A stretch of 46,352 nucleotides of DNA. Source: Sphingobacteriales bacterium (lineage in GTDB: Bacteria; Bacteroidota; Bacteroidia; Chitinophagales; JADIYW01). The stretch covers positions 1-46,352 of the forward strand of contig CANHGL010000013.1 of the NCBI GenBank assembly GCA_947460245.1, read 5' to 3'. Positions 17,096-26,579 of this stretch are shown here, piece by piece. The translations under genes were made by a program, and so were the position numbers. Each line of letters begins with the position of its first letter. Positions within the stretch are counted from its first letter, which is position 1. The notes beneath the pieces are model-generated. The model searched no databases and was not told the origin of the DNA. It was given only the letters and a program-made list of their open reading frames with translations.

Positions 17096-19564
17096 TTATC
17101 TGTTTATGATAATTTTTTTGAATGTATTTTCTCCTGGTAATTCAAATTTCAATACATATGTTCCACTTGCTAAATTGGATACATCAATTGTAGATTCTTG
17201 TTCCGTAACATTGTTGTATTCATTTTGGAATACTATGCTTCCTGATATATCAAAGAGTTCTACAGTAACTGTTGATTCTTCCCTAAGAGATAAATTAAAA
17301 TTTAATTGGTTTACAGCAGGATTTGGAAATACAGAGATGTCTGCAATCTTACTGGTATTATTAACGGTAGGTGTAGGTGCTGCAATACTGAAATTATAGT
17401 TCTGTGTACAGTTGTTTTTATCAGTTATAGTAGCAGAATAATCACCTGTCGTCAATCCTGTAAATATTCCATTAGTTGATGATGTTCTTGTATTAGCAGT
17501 ATTGTTAAGGTAATAATTGTATGCTGGAGTTCCTCCGCTCACCTCTAAGGTAGCAGTATATAATGTATCTATTAATGCAGTAGTTAACGCTATAGTTATT
17601 GGTTCTGGCTGACTTACAATATTACTTGCTGTTACAACACAACCATTTCCATCTTGAATATTTACAGTATATATTCCAGGTGTAAGGTTGTTTATAGTAG
17701 ATGTATTCTGACCATTAGACCATGTATAGGCGTAGCTTCCATTTCCACCTCTTACTCCAGCTTGTAGAATTCCATTGCTACTTCCATAACAAGTAGCATT
17801 TTGCATTACTTCTACTTTAGCTTGCATCGCATCATTTACAGTTATTATTGCAGTTTTAGTTATAGAATCAGATCCAATAGCGTTGCTGATCACTAATCTT
17901 ACAGAGTAAGACCCTGCTTTTTTGAATTCAAAACTTGGGTTTTGTGTATTGTCATCTATACTTCCGTTATTATCCATGTCCCAGTTCCAAGTTAAAGGTG
18001 TACCAGTAGATATATCACTGAAAGTTACTGTTAATGGTGCACAACCAGTGATCTTATTTGTTGTAAAATCTGCTTTTAAGCTGCTTACTACTCTACAAGG
18101 TGCGTTGTTATTCGTGTATTTTGTATATCCACATAAATCAGTAGCAGTTGAACTTCTTAATACTACATCTTCAATATTTTTGATGTCTGTGTATGCATTT
18201 AATTTTCTTCTTACTACTCCATTTGCTATGCTAGGATACATAATTTCGTTAGAATTAGAGTGATGACCTTCTCCGAATGCGTGACCAAGTTCATGTAACA
18301 CAACACTTTCAAAGTCATATTGATTGCTTGCCGGATTTCCAGTACTAAAGTTGAAATTAGCGCTTGGACTGAATATCATGTCAAATCCATCTGGCATTAC
18401 TGGTGATGTTCCACATACAGAATAAGAGGAGTATGTTGCAGCCAATGCGCCTGCAGGAAGTGGGCAACTTGCATCTGCAAAAGAGATAATATTCACATTA
18501 TCCATCTGGCTATTACATGTCGTTGCACTAGAAGTATTACTGATATTTACATTAACACCTGTATTACAAGTCCATTGGTCTAATGCACGTTTAAATACGT
18601 CTTTTGCGTTTGTACTTAAATTAGAATTTAAGGTTACTGTATATCCGCCATTTCTATTTTGGTTAATTAAAGTGATTCTTTTTTTCTTGTATTCAAATTG
18701 ATTGTAAGTAATGTTTAAAGCACTTGGAGATGTTATTATACCGCCATTTGCATCTATTACATTCACAGATCCTGTTGCAGCTCCACTTTGTCTTGATACA
18801 GATGCTCCTGGAACGATTACCTTTATTTCTGTATCTGACCAGGATACAATATAGCTGGTATCTGGTACGCTAACGTTTGTAGTTCCTGTTATGTAGTTTA
18901 CGTCTTTGAATTGTACTGTTGCAGCTCCGGATCTGATTCCAAATCCTTTTCCAGTAATAGTCAATACCTGCTGTGTGCCTGCTGAGATATTTGTCGGCGA
19001 TAAACTAGAGATGCTTGCACCTACTACATTATTAATGTAGTTACTGTTCAGCATACGATATCCATTTCCTGTTACTTTTGTGATTTTACTGTATACTACA
19101 GTTCTGTTTTCATATTCATCAAATGGATCATTATACTTGCCGGTTAAAATATCTTCTTTAATAAACCCTTGTGCTAAAGAATAGATTTCATACTTAGATG
19201 CAGAAGAAACATAGTTTAATGCAATTGTATTGTTAGAAAGGAAAAATATTCCTTTTGAACCTACTTGTAAATCTGCATTTGGTTCTATTATCAGTAATCT
19301 TCCGTCCAACTCTCCACCCGGAGTTATAACCTCTATTTGTTGAGCGGAACCTCCTTTAAGTTGGTTACTAACCTCAACAGTATTTACTGTATATATACTT
19401 GATTTTTCAGTATTCCAGTAAGTGTGTTGTGCAGTTACCTCACCGTCTACAATGACTTGTGCCTTTGCTGTTCTGTCTTCAATCTGGATTTTGGATAGCA
19501 TGCAAGATGCTGCAGTGCTCCATTGACAGTATAGTACTGCCAACATTAGTAATGTGGGTTTCAT
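17096..19564 (-). CDS. Secreted metzincin-type zinc metalloprotease with IPT, PKD, SprB-repeat and T9SS sorting domains
   Basis: 822 residues. Signal peptide about 1-20. An uncharacterised N-terminal part (about 25-175) is followed by an IPT/TIG domain (about 185-275, LTITGKGFG). The protease domain carries the zinc motif HELGHAFGEGHH (H424, E425, H428, H434; HExxHxxGxxH) and a Met-turn in NEIMYPSI. Then come a PKD domain (about 500-575, WNWDMDNNGSIDDN), two SprB-like repeats (about 577-735, YTWSNGQNTSTINNL) and a type A T9SS sorting domain (about 745-822, VFPNPAVNQLNFNL). Likely exported by T9SS and active outside the cell on protein; the target is unknown. The layout resembles matrixin/pappalysin-like secreted proteases of Bacteroidota. 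Single gene with its own terminator. Confidence 0.9.
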   Translation of the reverse strand: MKPTLLMLAVLYCQWSTAASCMLSKIQIEDRTAKAQVIVDGEVTAQHTYWNTEKSSIYTVNTVEVSNQLKGGSAQQIEVITPGGELDGRLLIIEPNADLQVGSKGIFFLSNNTIALNYVSSASKYEIYSLAQGFIKEDILTGKYNDPFDEYENRTVVYSKITKVTGNGYRMLNSNYINNVVGASISSLSPTNISAGTQQVLTITGKGFGIRSGAATVQFKDVNYITGTTNVSVPDTSYIVSWSDTEIKVIVPGASVSRQSGAATGSVNVIDANGGIITSPSALNITYNQFEYKKKRITLINQNRNGGYTVTLNSNLSTNAKDVFKRALDQWTCNTGVNVNISNTSSATTCNSQMDNVNIISFADASCPLPAGALAATYSSYSVCGTSPVMPDGFDMIFSPSANFNFSTGNPASNQYDFESVVLHELGHAFGEGHHSNSNEIMYPSIANGVVRRKLNAYTDIKNIEDVVLRSSTATDLCGYTKYTNNNAPCRVVSSLKADFTTNKITGCAPLTVTFSDISTGTPLTWNWDMDNNGSIDDNTQNPSFEFKKAGSYSVRLVISNAIGSDSITKTAIITVNDAMQAKVEVMQNATCYGSSNGILQAGVRGGNGSYAYTWSNGQNTSTINNLTPGIYTVNIQDGNGCVVTASNIVSQPEPITIALTTALIDTLYTATLEVSGGTPAYNYYLNNTANTRTSSTNGIFTGLTTGDYSATITDKNNCTQNYNFSIAAPTPTVNNTSKIADISVFPNPAVNQLNFNLSLREESTVTVELFDISGSIVFQNEYNNVTEQESTIDVSNLASGTYVLKFELPGENTFKKIIINR

Positions 19565-20432
19565 GCTTGGGTCTGTTATGTTTCTAAAAAGGGTTACTTA
19601 AACTTAAATCATCTTTTTTAATTTGTCAATACTTGGTTATGTTTTTCTTTCGATTTGTTAGATCAAAGATGGTATAGAATTACTTCTGCTAAAACATCGA
19701 AATATGTATTTTTGTGACATTCTTATGTTTAAGATGTATTAGGCCATATTTTTTGAATATTGGAGGTTTTTTAGATTTTTTTATTTAACAAATATTATGA
19801 TTAACTCATTGAAAACGATATAATTAAATCAGATTAGGCTTTTGGTTGTAAACAGATTACTAAAGGAAAAATCTTACCCATAAATCATACAAGAATACCC
19901 TAAATAATAGTCTATTTTGTGATAAAAAAGGTGCTGAAACCGGTACAGGATCAATACAATTATATCCAGATAATTTCTTTAATTATAATTTTATCCCGTT
20001 TGCTACTAATGCATGTATACATTTTATATTGATTTGAATGGGCTCAAATGGAGAGATCTAATATTGCTTTGATACAGAATAAATGCACATCATCAGCGAC
20101 TGGAATTCTATGATAAAAAAAGTATGAAAACATAAGACAGATTTTCGAAAAAAACATTCATGTCTGCTTTTATTTAGGCTCGTAATTATAGGCGATTCCG
20201 TTTATTGATATTGGAAAGATTGTGTGAAAAAATTCTAATATATTTTTATCATAGGTGGGTAATTATTTAGGCTGATTATTACAAATATTATTAGAAGAGC
20301 TGCCGTATACTATTATAAAAGCATCATAAATTATCATTTTGAAAATAGATTGCCTATTTAATTAGAGTTATTGAAGTAATTGGAACTAATAAGAGATAGG
20401 ATGCATTATTAATTTTATATTTACAGCTTACT
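19565..20432. other. 868-base intergenic region without a recognised gene
   Basis: Strongly AT-rich, with stops in all frames. The longest suggestive open stretch is about 19860-20037 on the plus strand and has no start or recognisable family. No tRNA, terminator hairpin, DnaA-box cluster or repeat array was seen. It lies between the divergent starts of the metalloprotease and hemF, so promoters for both should be here. A TATATTTA -7-like element at 20416-20423 precedes hemF by nine bases. Confidence 0.6.
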
Positions 20433-21353
20433 ATGGAGACTACACTGGATGAAATAATTAATTATCTTAAGAATTTGCAATCGGATATCTGTGCATCATT
20501 AGAAGCGTTGGATGGAAATGCAACATTTAAAACAGATAAATGGAGCCGTGAGGAAGGCGGTGGTGGAATTACTAAAGTTATTGTCGGTGGTAATGTTTTC
20601 GAAAAAGGAGGCGTTAATTTTTCTCATGTACATGGTAAGATGCCCGACTTGCTTAAGAAAGAGATAGCTACAGGTGCTGAGGATACTTCGTGCTTTCATG
20701 CTACTGGTGTATCTATTGTCATTCATCCAGTAAATCCTTTTGTGCCTATTATTCATATGAATATACGCTACTTTCTAATGTTAGATAAAGAGGGTGGGGG
20801 CATCATTGATCAGTGGTTTGGCGGAGGTATTGACTTATCGCCTGCATATCCTAACGAAACCGATACCCGTCACCTGCATGCATTATTAAAAAAAGCATGT
20901 GATATGTTTAACACAACCTACTATCCAGATTTTAAAAAGCAATGTGATGATTATTTTACTATCATGCACCGAAAAGAAATGCGTGGTGTGGGTGGAATTT
21001 TCTATGATCATCTTCGTCCTGTTGATGAAAACACTAAAAGAAGTCTGTTTGAATTTATGCAGTCTGTGGGGAATAGTTTTATTCCAATTTATTCATCCAT
21101 CGTATTAGCTAATAAAGAAAGAAGTTATAATCAGATAAATAAAGAATGGCAACTTGTTCGAAGAGGCAGATATGCAGAGTTTAATTTGGTTTACGATAGA
21201 GGTACGCACTTCGGATTGCGCACTAATGGTAGAATTGAGTCTATTCTGATGAGTCTTCCACCGCATGCGGAATGGCGCTACGATTTCCATCCTGATGCTA
21301 ATAGTGAAGAAGAGAAAGCATTGGAATTTTTCCAACCCAAAGATTGGTATTAG
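20433..21353 (+). CDS. hemF: Oxygen-dependent coproporphyrinogen III oxidase
   Basis: 306 residues; oxidatively decarboxylates coproporphyrinogen III to protoporphyrinogen IX using O2. Seen: REEGGGGITKVI, GGVNFSHVHG, VSIVIHPVNPFVPIIHMN, WFGGGIDLSPAYP, MRGVGGIFYDH and the C-terminal RRGRYAEFNLVYDRGTHFGL. Length is typical. It stands alone, convergent with queG; other heme genes lie at 38336-41273. Confidence 0.97.
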   Translation: METTLDEIINYLKNLQSDICASLEALDGNATFKTDKWSREEGGGGITKVIVGGNVFEKGGVNFSHVHGKMPDLLKKEIATGAEDTSCFHATGVSIVIHPVNPFVPIIHMNIRYFLMLDKEGGGIIDQWFGGGIDLSPAYPNETDTRHLHALLKKACDMFNTTYYPDFKKQCDDYFTIMHRKEMRGVGGIFYDHLRPVDENTKRSLFEFMQSVGNSFIPIYSSIVLANKERSYNQINKEWQLVRRGRYAEFNLVYDRGTHFGLRTNGRIESILMSLPPHAEWRYDFHPDANSEEEKALEFFQPKDWY

Positions 21354-21365
21354 TTAGAAACGTTA

Positions 21366-22349
21366 TTATAAGCTTTCTCCTTCTTCCAAAAATAGGATAT
21401 TACGTTTTAATCCTTCAAATTTAGTACGCTTTACTGCAGCGTGCTTGAATAGCTCATTGAATAATTCTTCAGTAATCTCTTTCCACTCTTTACGGTTCAA
21501 GGTGAGAAGTTTTTCATTCGGTTTGAATTTTGGTTCGTGATGTGATTTTGAGAAGCGATTCCAGGGGCAAACATCCTGACAGATATCGCAACCAAACATC
21601 CAGTTTTGAAAGCTATTTTTGAAGTCTTCCGGTATTTTATCTTTTAACTCAATCGTTAAATAGGAGATACATTTACTGCCGTCAATAACTTTATTTTCTA
21701 CTATGGCATCTGTCGGACAAGCATCTATACATGCCGTACATGTACCGCAATGGTCAGTAGTAAATGGATTATCATATTCTAGTTTTAAATCACATATGAT
21801 TTCAGCTAAAAAGAAAAAAGAGCCCTGCGTTTTATTAATCAATAAGGAGTGTTTTCCTATCCATCCAATTCCACTTTTTACTGCCCACGCGCGTTCCATA
21901 ACAGGAGCTGAGTCAACAAAAACTCTTCCATCAATTGCTCCAAAAGTTTCTTGAAGTTGTATTAAAAAATCTTTCAATTTTTCTTTCACTACTTGATGAT
22001 AATCTTCTCCCCAGGCATATTTTGAAATTTTTGGGGTATCATCATTTGTTTGTTTTTGCTTAAGGATATCTTCTTCTGATGGATAGTAATTGTAAGTAAG
22101 AGAGATTACAGATTTTGCACCAGGGACAAGTTTTCTTGGGTCAAGACGCATATCAAAATGGTTTTCCATATAATGCATTTCGCCTTGGTAATTTCTGCTT
22201 AACCATTCCTCTAATCTTGGTGCTTCTTCTTCTAGAAACTCCGCTTTTGCAATACCACAATGCGAAAATCCGAGCTGTTCAGCTATGGATTTCACATGAT
22301 TGCTTTGTTTGGTAAGAGAAGTGCTCAAGGATATGATTGTGAGCGACAA
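21366..22349 (-). CDS. queG: Epoxyqueuosine reductase
   Basis: Up to 327 residues; cobalamin and 4Fe-4S enzyme reducing epoxyqueuosine to queuosine at tRNA position 34. Seen: [31 protein letters not shown], first cluster [16 protein letters not shown], second cluster [15 protein letters not shown]. The start is uncertain: TTG 22349 is the furthest possible (in-frame stop upstream), with TTG 22328 and GTG 22295 as alternatives; no ATG is available near the N-terminus. The enzyme family is certain. Confidence 0.93.
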   Translation of the reverse strand: MSLTIISLSTSLTKQSNHVKSIAEQLGFSHCGIAKAEFLEEEAPRLEEWLSRNYQGEMHYMENHFDMRLDPRKLVPGAKSVISLTYNYYPSEEDILKQKQTNDDTPKISKYAWGEDYHQVVKEKLKDFLIQLQETFGAIDGRVFVDSAPVMERAWAVKSGIGWIGKHSLLINKTQGSFFFLAEIICDLKLEYDNPFTTDHCGTCTACIDACPTDAIVENKVIDGSKCISYLTIELKDKIPEDFKNSFQNWMFGCDICQDVCPWNRFSKSHHEPKFKPNEKLLTLNRKEWKEITEELFNELFKHAAVKRTKFEGLKRNILFLEEGESL

Positions 22350-22464
22350 TTTATAGGATTTTTTTCAAAATATATAGTTACAATTTGTATGATAATAAAT
22401 TAAGGTGTACAATAGATAAAGGTTTGGTGATACATGGAGTATAGTTATATTTAGTAAGTAAGCG

Positions 22465-22472
22465 TATTTTTG
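22465..22472 (+). promoter_or_regulatory. -7 promoter element, leaderless geometry (ABC-F gene)
   Basis: TATTTTTG, then four bases (CAGG), then ATG 22477. No TTTG at the usual -33 spacing. Confidence 0.55.
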
Positions 22473-22476
22473 CAGG

Positions 22477-24327
22477 ATGAACTACCTGGCAGTTAATAAT
22501 CTATGTAAATACTATGGCGATAAATTGTTGTTTGAAAACATCAATTTTTTTATTGATAAAGGTCAGAAAGTGGCACTTATTGCTAAAAATGGCTCTGGTA
22601 AGTCATCGTTAATTAAAATTTTACAAGGACTTGAGCCGCCTGAAAACGGAGATTTTAAATTTCATAAGGATATACGAGCGGGGTTTTTAGTCCAGGAGCC
22701 TTATTTTGATGATAATAAAACCGTGTATCAGACCATTATGCATGCCGATAATCCGGTGTTGATGGCAAGTTTGGAATATGAGAAAGCCTTAGCAGGTGAT
22801 GCAGATTTACAAGCAGCCATGAATAAGATGGATGAGTTGGAGGCATGGGACTACGAGCAACAGGTAACGCTGATACTTTCTAAGTTTTTAATTTTCGATA
22901 TGGATCAACGCGTAGGGTCTATGTCGGGCGGACAGAAAAAGCGTCTTGCTTTAGCTATATTACTTTTGCAACAACCGGATATTTTCATTTTAGATGAGCC
23001 TACGAATCATTTAGATATGGATATGATAGAATGGCTGGAAGAATACCTCTCTAAAAACAATATTACTTTGTTAATGATTACGCACGATCGTTATTTTTTA
23101 GAAAACATCTGTAATGAAATCTTAGAATTGGAAGGGGGTATTTTGTATAAACATAAAGGCAACTATTCTAAATATTTAGAGAATAAGGAGTTGAGGGAAG
23201 AAAATATGCGTGTTAATGTAGAGAAAGCTCAAAATACATTTAGAAAAGAACTGGAGTGGATGCGTAGGCAACCGAAGGCAAGAACGGTTAAAGCAAAATC
23301 TCGGGAAGATAATTTTGAGAATGTAAAAGAAAGGGCTACAGCAAAAGTTCAGGATAAGCCTATAGAGATTGACGTTAAAATGCAGCGATTGGGGGGTAAG
23401 ATTCTGGAATTACATAATATTCAAAAGCAGTATGCTGATAAAATATTATTGGATAAGTTTACTCATAAATTTCAACGCGGTGAACGTGTGGGCATCGTAG
23501 GAAGAAATGGATGTGGTAAATCTACATTACTAAATATTATTATCGGGGAAGAGCAGTTTGATAGTGGTAATGTTGTTTTAGGTGAAACGGTTGCTTTTGG
23601 ATATTACAACCAAAAGGGTTTACAGCTCAAGGAGGATAAGAGGGTTATAGAAGTAATTAAAGATATTGCAGAGTTCTTACCCGTAGGGAAAGGAACATTG
23701 TCTGCAGCACAGGTATTGGAACGTTTTCTATTCCCCTTTGAGCAGCAGTATAACTTTGTATCTACCCTCAGTGGTGGTGAACGTAGGCGTCTTTATTTGC
23801 TGACGATATTAATGAAGAATCCTAATTTTCTGATATTAGATGAGCCTACCAATGATTTGGATATTCTTACCTTGCAAGTTCTTGAAGATTTCTTACTCGA
23901 ATTTAAGGGATGTCTTTTAATTGTAAGTCACGATAGGTATTTCCTGGATAAACTAACAGAACATTTATTTGTGTTTGAAGGGAATGGAAAGGTGCGTGAT
24001 TTCTTAGGCAATTATAATGAATACCGTTTGCAGTTGAAAGAAGAACAACGCCAACAAAGAAACGAAGAGCGAAATACTGTTATTGCAACTACTCCGGATT
24101 CATCTCCGGTTAAACGTAAGTTATCGTTCAAAGAGCAAACAGAATTCAAAGAATTAGAAAAGACGATTGAACAGCTTTCCATTGAAAAATCAGAGCTGGC
24201 AGAAAAATTATCTAGTGAGCTTAATGATCATCAGGAAATTCAAAAAATTTCCATGCGTATAGAAGCTATTATTCAGTTACTGGATGAAAATGAGTTGCGC
24301 TGGTTGGAGCTTAGTGAATTTGCTTAA
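22477..24327 (+). CDS. ABC-F family ATPase (Uup-like)
   Basis: 616 residues and no membrane segments. Two ABC domains: the first with Walker A KNGSGKSS, signature SGGQKKR and Walker B FILDEPTNHLD; the second with GRNGCGKST, SGGERRR and LILDEPTNDLD. The interdomain linker (about 245-290) is Lys/Arg-rich. The C-terminal extension (about 535-616) is a charged coiled coil typical of Uup. ABC-F proteins act at the ribosome, and Uup homologues also affect transposon excision and DNA; they are not transporters. Its stop codon abuts that of the convergent esterase with no gap. Confidence 0.92.
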   Translation: MNYLAVNNLCKYYGDKLLFENINFFIDKGQKVALIAKNGSGKSSLIKILQGLEPPENGDFKFHKDIRAGFLVQEPYFDDNKTVYQTIMHADNPVLMASLEYEKALAGDADLQAAMNKMDELEAWDYEQQVTLILSKFLIFDMDQRVGSMSGGQKKRLALAILLLQQPDIFILDEPTNHLDMDMIEWLEEYLSKNNITLLMITHDRYFLENICNEILELEGGILYKHKGNYSKYLENKELREENMRVNVEKAQNTFRKELEWMRRQPKARTVKAKSREDNFENVKERATAKVQDKPIEIDVKMQRLGGKILELHNIQKQYADKILLDKFTHKFQRGERVGIVGRNGCGKSTLLNIIIGEEQFDSGNVVLGETVAFGYYNQKGLQLKEDKRVIEVIKDIAEFLPVGKGTLSAAQVLERFLFPFEQQYNFVSTLSGGERRRLYLLTILMKNPNFLILDEPTNDLDILTLQVLEDFLLEFKGCLLIVSHDRYFLDKLTEHLFVFEGNGKVRDFLGNYNEYRLQLKEEQRQQRNEERNTVIATTPDSSPVKRKLSFKEQTEFKELEKTIEQLSIEKSELAEKLSSELNDHQEIQKISMRIEAIIQLLDENELRWLELSEFA

Positions 24328-25485
24328 CTATTTACAGGTTTCAGGTCTATTGCAAACTGGAGCGTCTGCCATTATAATTTCTTTTCCCTTTAAAGGATTT
24401 CCTTGTAAGGTACTGTAAGTGAAATTGCTTATCAGATCTAATAGCTTATTAAAACCTACACTGCTCATTCCATGTCCACCGCCACACACATAGTAGAACT
24501 GGGTCGGATTCTTGTCTTTAATAAATTCGTAGATGAGTCCGCTACCCGCAATTTCGGGGAAGGTATTTTTTTCCTTGCACTTGTAGGCTACGCCTTTTAC
24601 TGGGTCAATTAGCTCATCGCAACTTCCGGAAATCATTTCAATGGCAGTGGCATTCGCTTTCTTGCCAAGTATTTTTTGTGTAATAATAGCACCGGCTAAA
24701 GTAAATACTCCGGCTACTTTAGAGTCGTATTGCATATTATCCTGCATAGGGTCAAGTGTTCCACCTACCTGATCTAATATACCTTTAGGGATGTCATCTT
24801 CTTCATATAGCGCCATACCTAATGCCGTAATAGCGCCCGCACTTTGTCCACCAATAAATATTTTATCTGGATCTATACCTAGTCTTTCTGCATTGGCTTT
24901 CAGATACCTTACTGCAGATCGGGCATCTTGCACTGCACGGATTACAGCGGGATAGAATCCTGTATTAAAATCTCCCTGGCATTGTGGAGATAATATTGCA
25001 TTTTCAAATCCTATCCTGTAGTCAATAGAAGCAACTACGTATCCTTTTTGAACCATACCCTTGCAAACTTCTGTTGTGCAATCATCCACTTTCATATAAA
25101 AGCCACCACCGAAAATATAAACTACACAAGGCCTTTTTCGCTCTCCATCTTCATTTGGTGTAAAAATATCCATTATCAGATTAGTGTTGCTTCCATTATG
25201 TGCAGGGGTATTTTTTTTATATACTTCAGTAGCTATAGAATAATCATTGAAAACATAGTCTTTGTAACGAACTCCAAAAGGATTAGGGTTCGTATTCAAC
25301 ATTTTTCCTCCAGGTATTAGCGTGGGTTTGATACGATCCTTATTTGGAGGGTAATTGATAACGTAGGCACGTGGCGGTAGTTGTCCTGTTACTTTCTGAA
25401 TAGTAGTTTGAGTTTGTAAAAGAGCAGTACAACTGCTCATATACAATGAGATGATTACTAAACCTATATTTTTTACACTTCTCAT
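24328..25485 (-). CDS. Alpha/beta hydrolase (esterase) lipoprotein
   Basis: 385 residues. A lipoprotein signal ends at YMSSC (Cys19). The alpha/beta-hydrolase shows an oxyanion-hole strand YIFGGGFYM, nucleophile elbow GGQSAGA (Ser near residue 215), a candidate acid in SCDELIDP and a candidate histidine in GGGHGMSS. An Asp/Arg-rich helix before the nucleophile (VQDARSAVRYLK) is typical of carboxylesterase and lipase families. Substrate unknown; location is the periplasmic or outer envelope. A TATATTTG element lies 19 bases upstream. Confidence 0.85.
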   Translation of the reverse strand: MRSVKNIGLVIISLYMSSCTALLQTQTTIQKVTGQLPPRAYVINYPPNKDRIKPTLIPGGKMLNTNPNPFGVRYKDYVFNDYSIATEVYKKNTPAHNGSNTNLIMDIFTPNEDGERKRPCVVYIFGGGFYMKVDDCTTEVCKGMVQKGYVVASIDYRIGFENAILSPQCQGDFNTGFYPAVIRAVQDARSAVRYLKANAERLGIDPDKIFIGGQSAGAITALGMALYEEDDIPKGILDQVGGTLDPMQDNMQYDSKVAGVFTLAGAIITQKILGKKANATAIEMISGSCDELIDPVKGVAYKCKEKNTFPEIAGSGLIYEFIKDKNPTQFYYVCGGGHGMSSVGFNKLLDLISNFTYSTLQGNPLKGKEIIMADAPVCNRPETCK

Positions 25486-25504
25486 AATTGATAAATTCTA
25501 ATAC

Positions 25505-25512
25505 CAAATATA
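25505..25512 (-). promoter_or_regulatory. Possible -7 promoter element for the esterase lipoprotein
   Basis: The minus strand reads TATATTTG (consensus TAnnTTTG), 19 bases before the ATG at 25485. No -33 partner seen. Confidence 0.45.
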
Positions 25513-25563
25513 GAAAAAATTAAGCAGGCTGCTTATCTCATTTTATTAGGTTATAAGTAATTT

Positions 25564-26457
25564 CTAGTCGTTTGCTGTAGGGTAAAACTCTTCGCTTCTG
25601 TAATACAGGTATGCCAAAAAAATACTACAAGTATTCAAGATGTGCCAAACTGCATGGCCCTGAAAAATACTGGTAGGAGAGCAAAGCCTATTGGTAATAT
25701 CGAGTATCCATATAGTATACGCAACAAGCAATGTAATAAAAGAGGCTTTTAATAAACCAATGATAGAGTCTGATTTCTTTACCTTATTTATTAAAATAAA
25801 ATTACTGATAAAGAAAGTGAGTGTTAAAGTTGGAAATAAGATATTGATAGGAATTTTCCAAAGAAATAGGAAAAATAAAACCTGTAACGTAATGGCTCCC
25901 CATAAAATAATAGAATGTGAGGATTTGATTTTTCCATTAATGCTTATCGTTGGAAATAACTTGAATAGGGTATAAGCAATAAAGGAAATAAGTAGAAAGT
26001 ACATACCAGTTTGATCGAGTTTTTGAAAGAAATAAGTTAATGTCGCGTGAAACATGAAACTGCCTATACCCATATATAGTGTCGAAAAGCCGATGAGATA
26101 ACTGAATCCTGGGAATTTGGCCAGTAAGTTATTTACATTCTTTCTTTCGCTGTATTGAAGATCATTTTTAGCAATGCCAATAAATATAAATGCAATGATG
26201 ATATATCCCAAATTCGACCATGTATTCGATGGTTGAACAATGAGTTGATCCAGTCGATTGAGTTCACAATAATTTCTGGAGTTGCCTATTGCCTGAATCC
26301 AGTTTTGCCAAGGTGATAAATACTGATTAAGTTTATAGATGAAGAACAGGCCTGTAGAAAAGATTAGTGTCCCAAATAATGGCCATGTCAGAACTCTTAA
26401 TCTGTGGTTATTAAGATTGAAATCCTCTTTAAATTTTTCAAAACTCAATAATGGCAT
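25564..26457 (-). CDS. Ceramidase-like (CREST superfamily) integral membrane protein
   Basis: 297 residues with about seven hydrophobic segments. The spaced polar residues of the alkaline ceramidase/CREST family are visible: YCE (63-65), NTWSN (78-82), SFMFH (H137) with a following Asp (LDQTG), and GHAVWH (H268, H272) in the last helix. Together the histidines and Asp would form a zinc site inside the membrane. It may cleave ceramide or another amide or ester lipid; many Bacteroidota make sphingolipids, which fits, but activity is inferred. Single gene with a TAACTTTA element 17 bases upstream. Confidence 0.72.
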   Translation of the reverse strand: MPLLSFEKFKEDFNLNNHRLRVLTWPLFGTLIFSTGLFFIYKLNQYLSPWQNWIQAIGNSRNYCELNRLDQLIVQPSNTWSNLGYIIIAFIFIGIAKNDLQYSERKNVNNLLAKFPGFSYLIGFSTLYMGIGSFMFHATLTYFFQKLDQTGMYFLLISFIAYTLFKLFPTISINGKIKSSHSIILWGAITLQVLFFLFLWKIPINILFPTLTLTFFISNFILINKVKKSDSIIGLLKASFITLLVAYTIWILDITNRLCSPTSIFQGHAVWHILNTCSIFLAYLYYRSEEFYPTAND

Positions 26458-26528
26458 AGCTGATAGTTATTCTCTAAAGTTAGACAATTTGGTATTTTTT
26501 TGTTTTATCAGTTTGTTAAAGATTAGAT

Positions 26529-26554
26529 AAAAAAATCCCGCAACAAGTGCGGGA
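26529..26554 (-). terminator. Terminator of the DUF4412 gene
   Basis: TCCCGCA (26536-26542) pairs with TGCGGGA (26548-26554). On the minus strand a T-run follows the hairpin. Confidence 0.85.
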
Positions 26555-26579
26555 AATCTATACGTTTGATAATTTTTTC

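Noticed and set aside
19860-20037. Open stretch in the large gap as a degraded gene
   Set aside because: About 56 codons without stop is expected by chance in this much sequence; no start, no recognisable motif.
19565-20432. Replication origin in the large gap
   Set aside because: No cluster of TTATCCACA-type boxes and no dnaA, dnaN or parA nearby.
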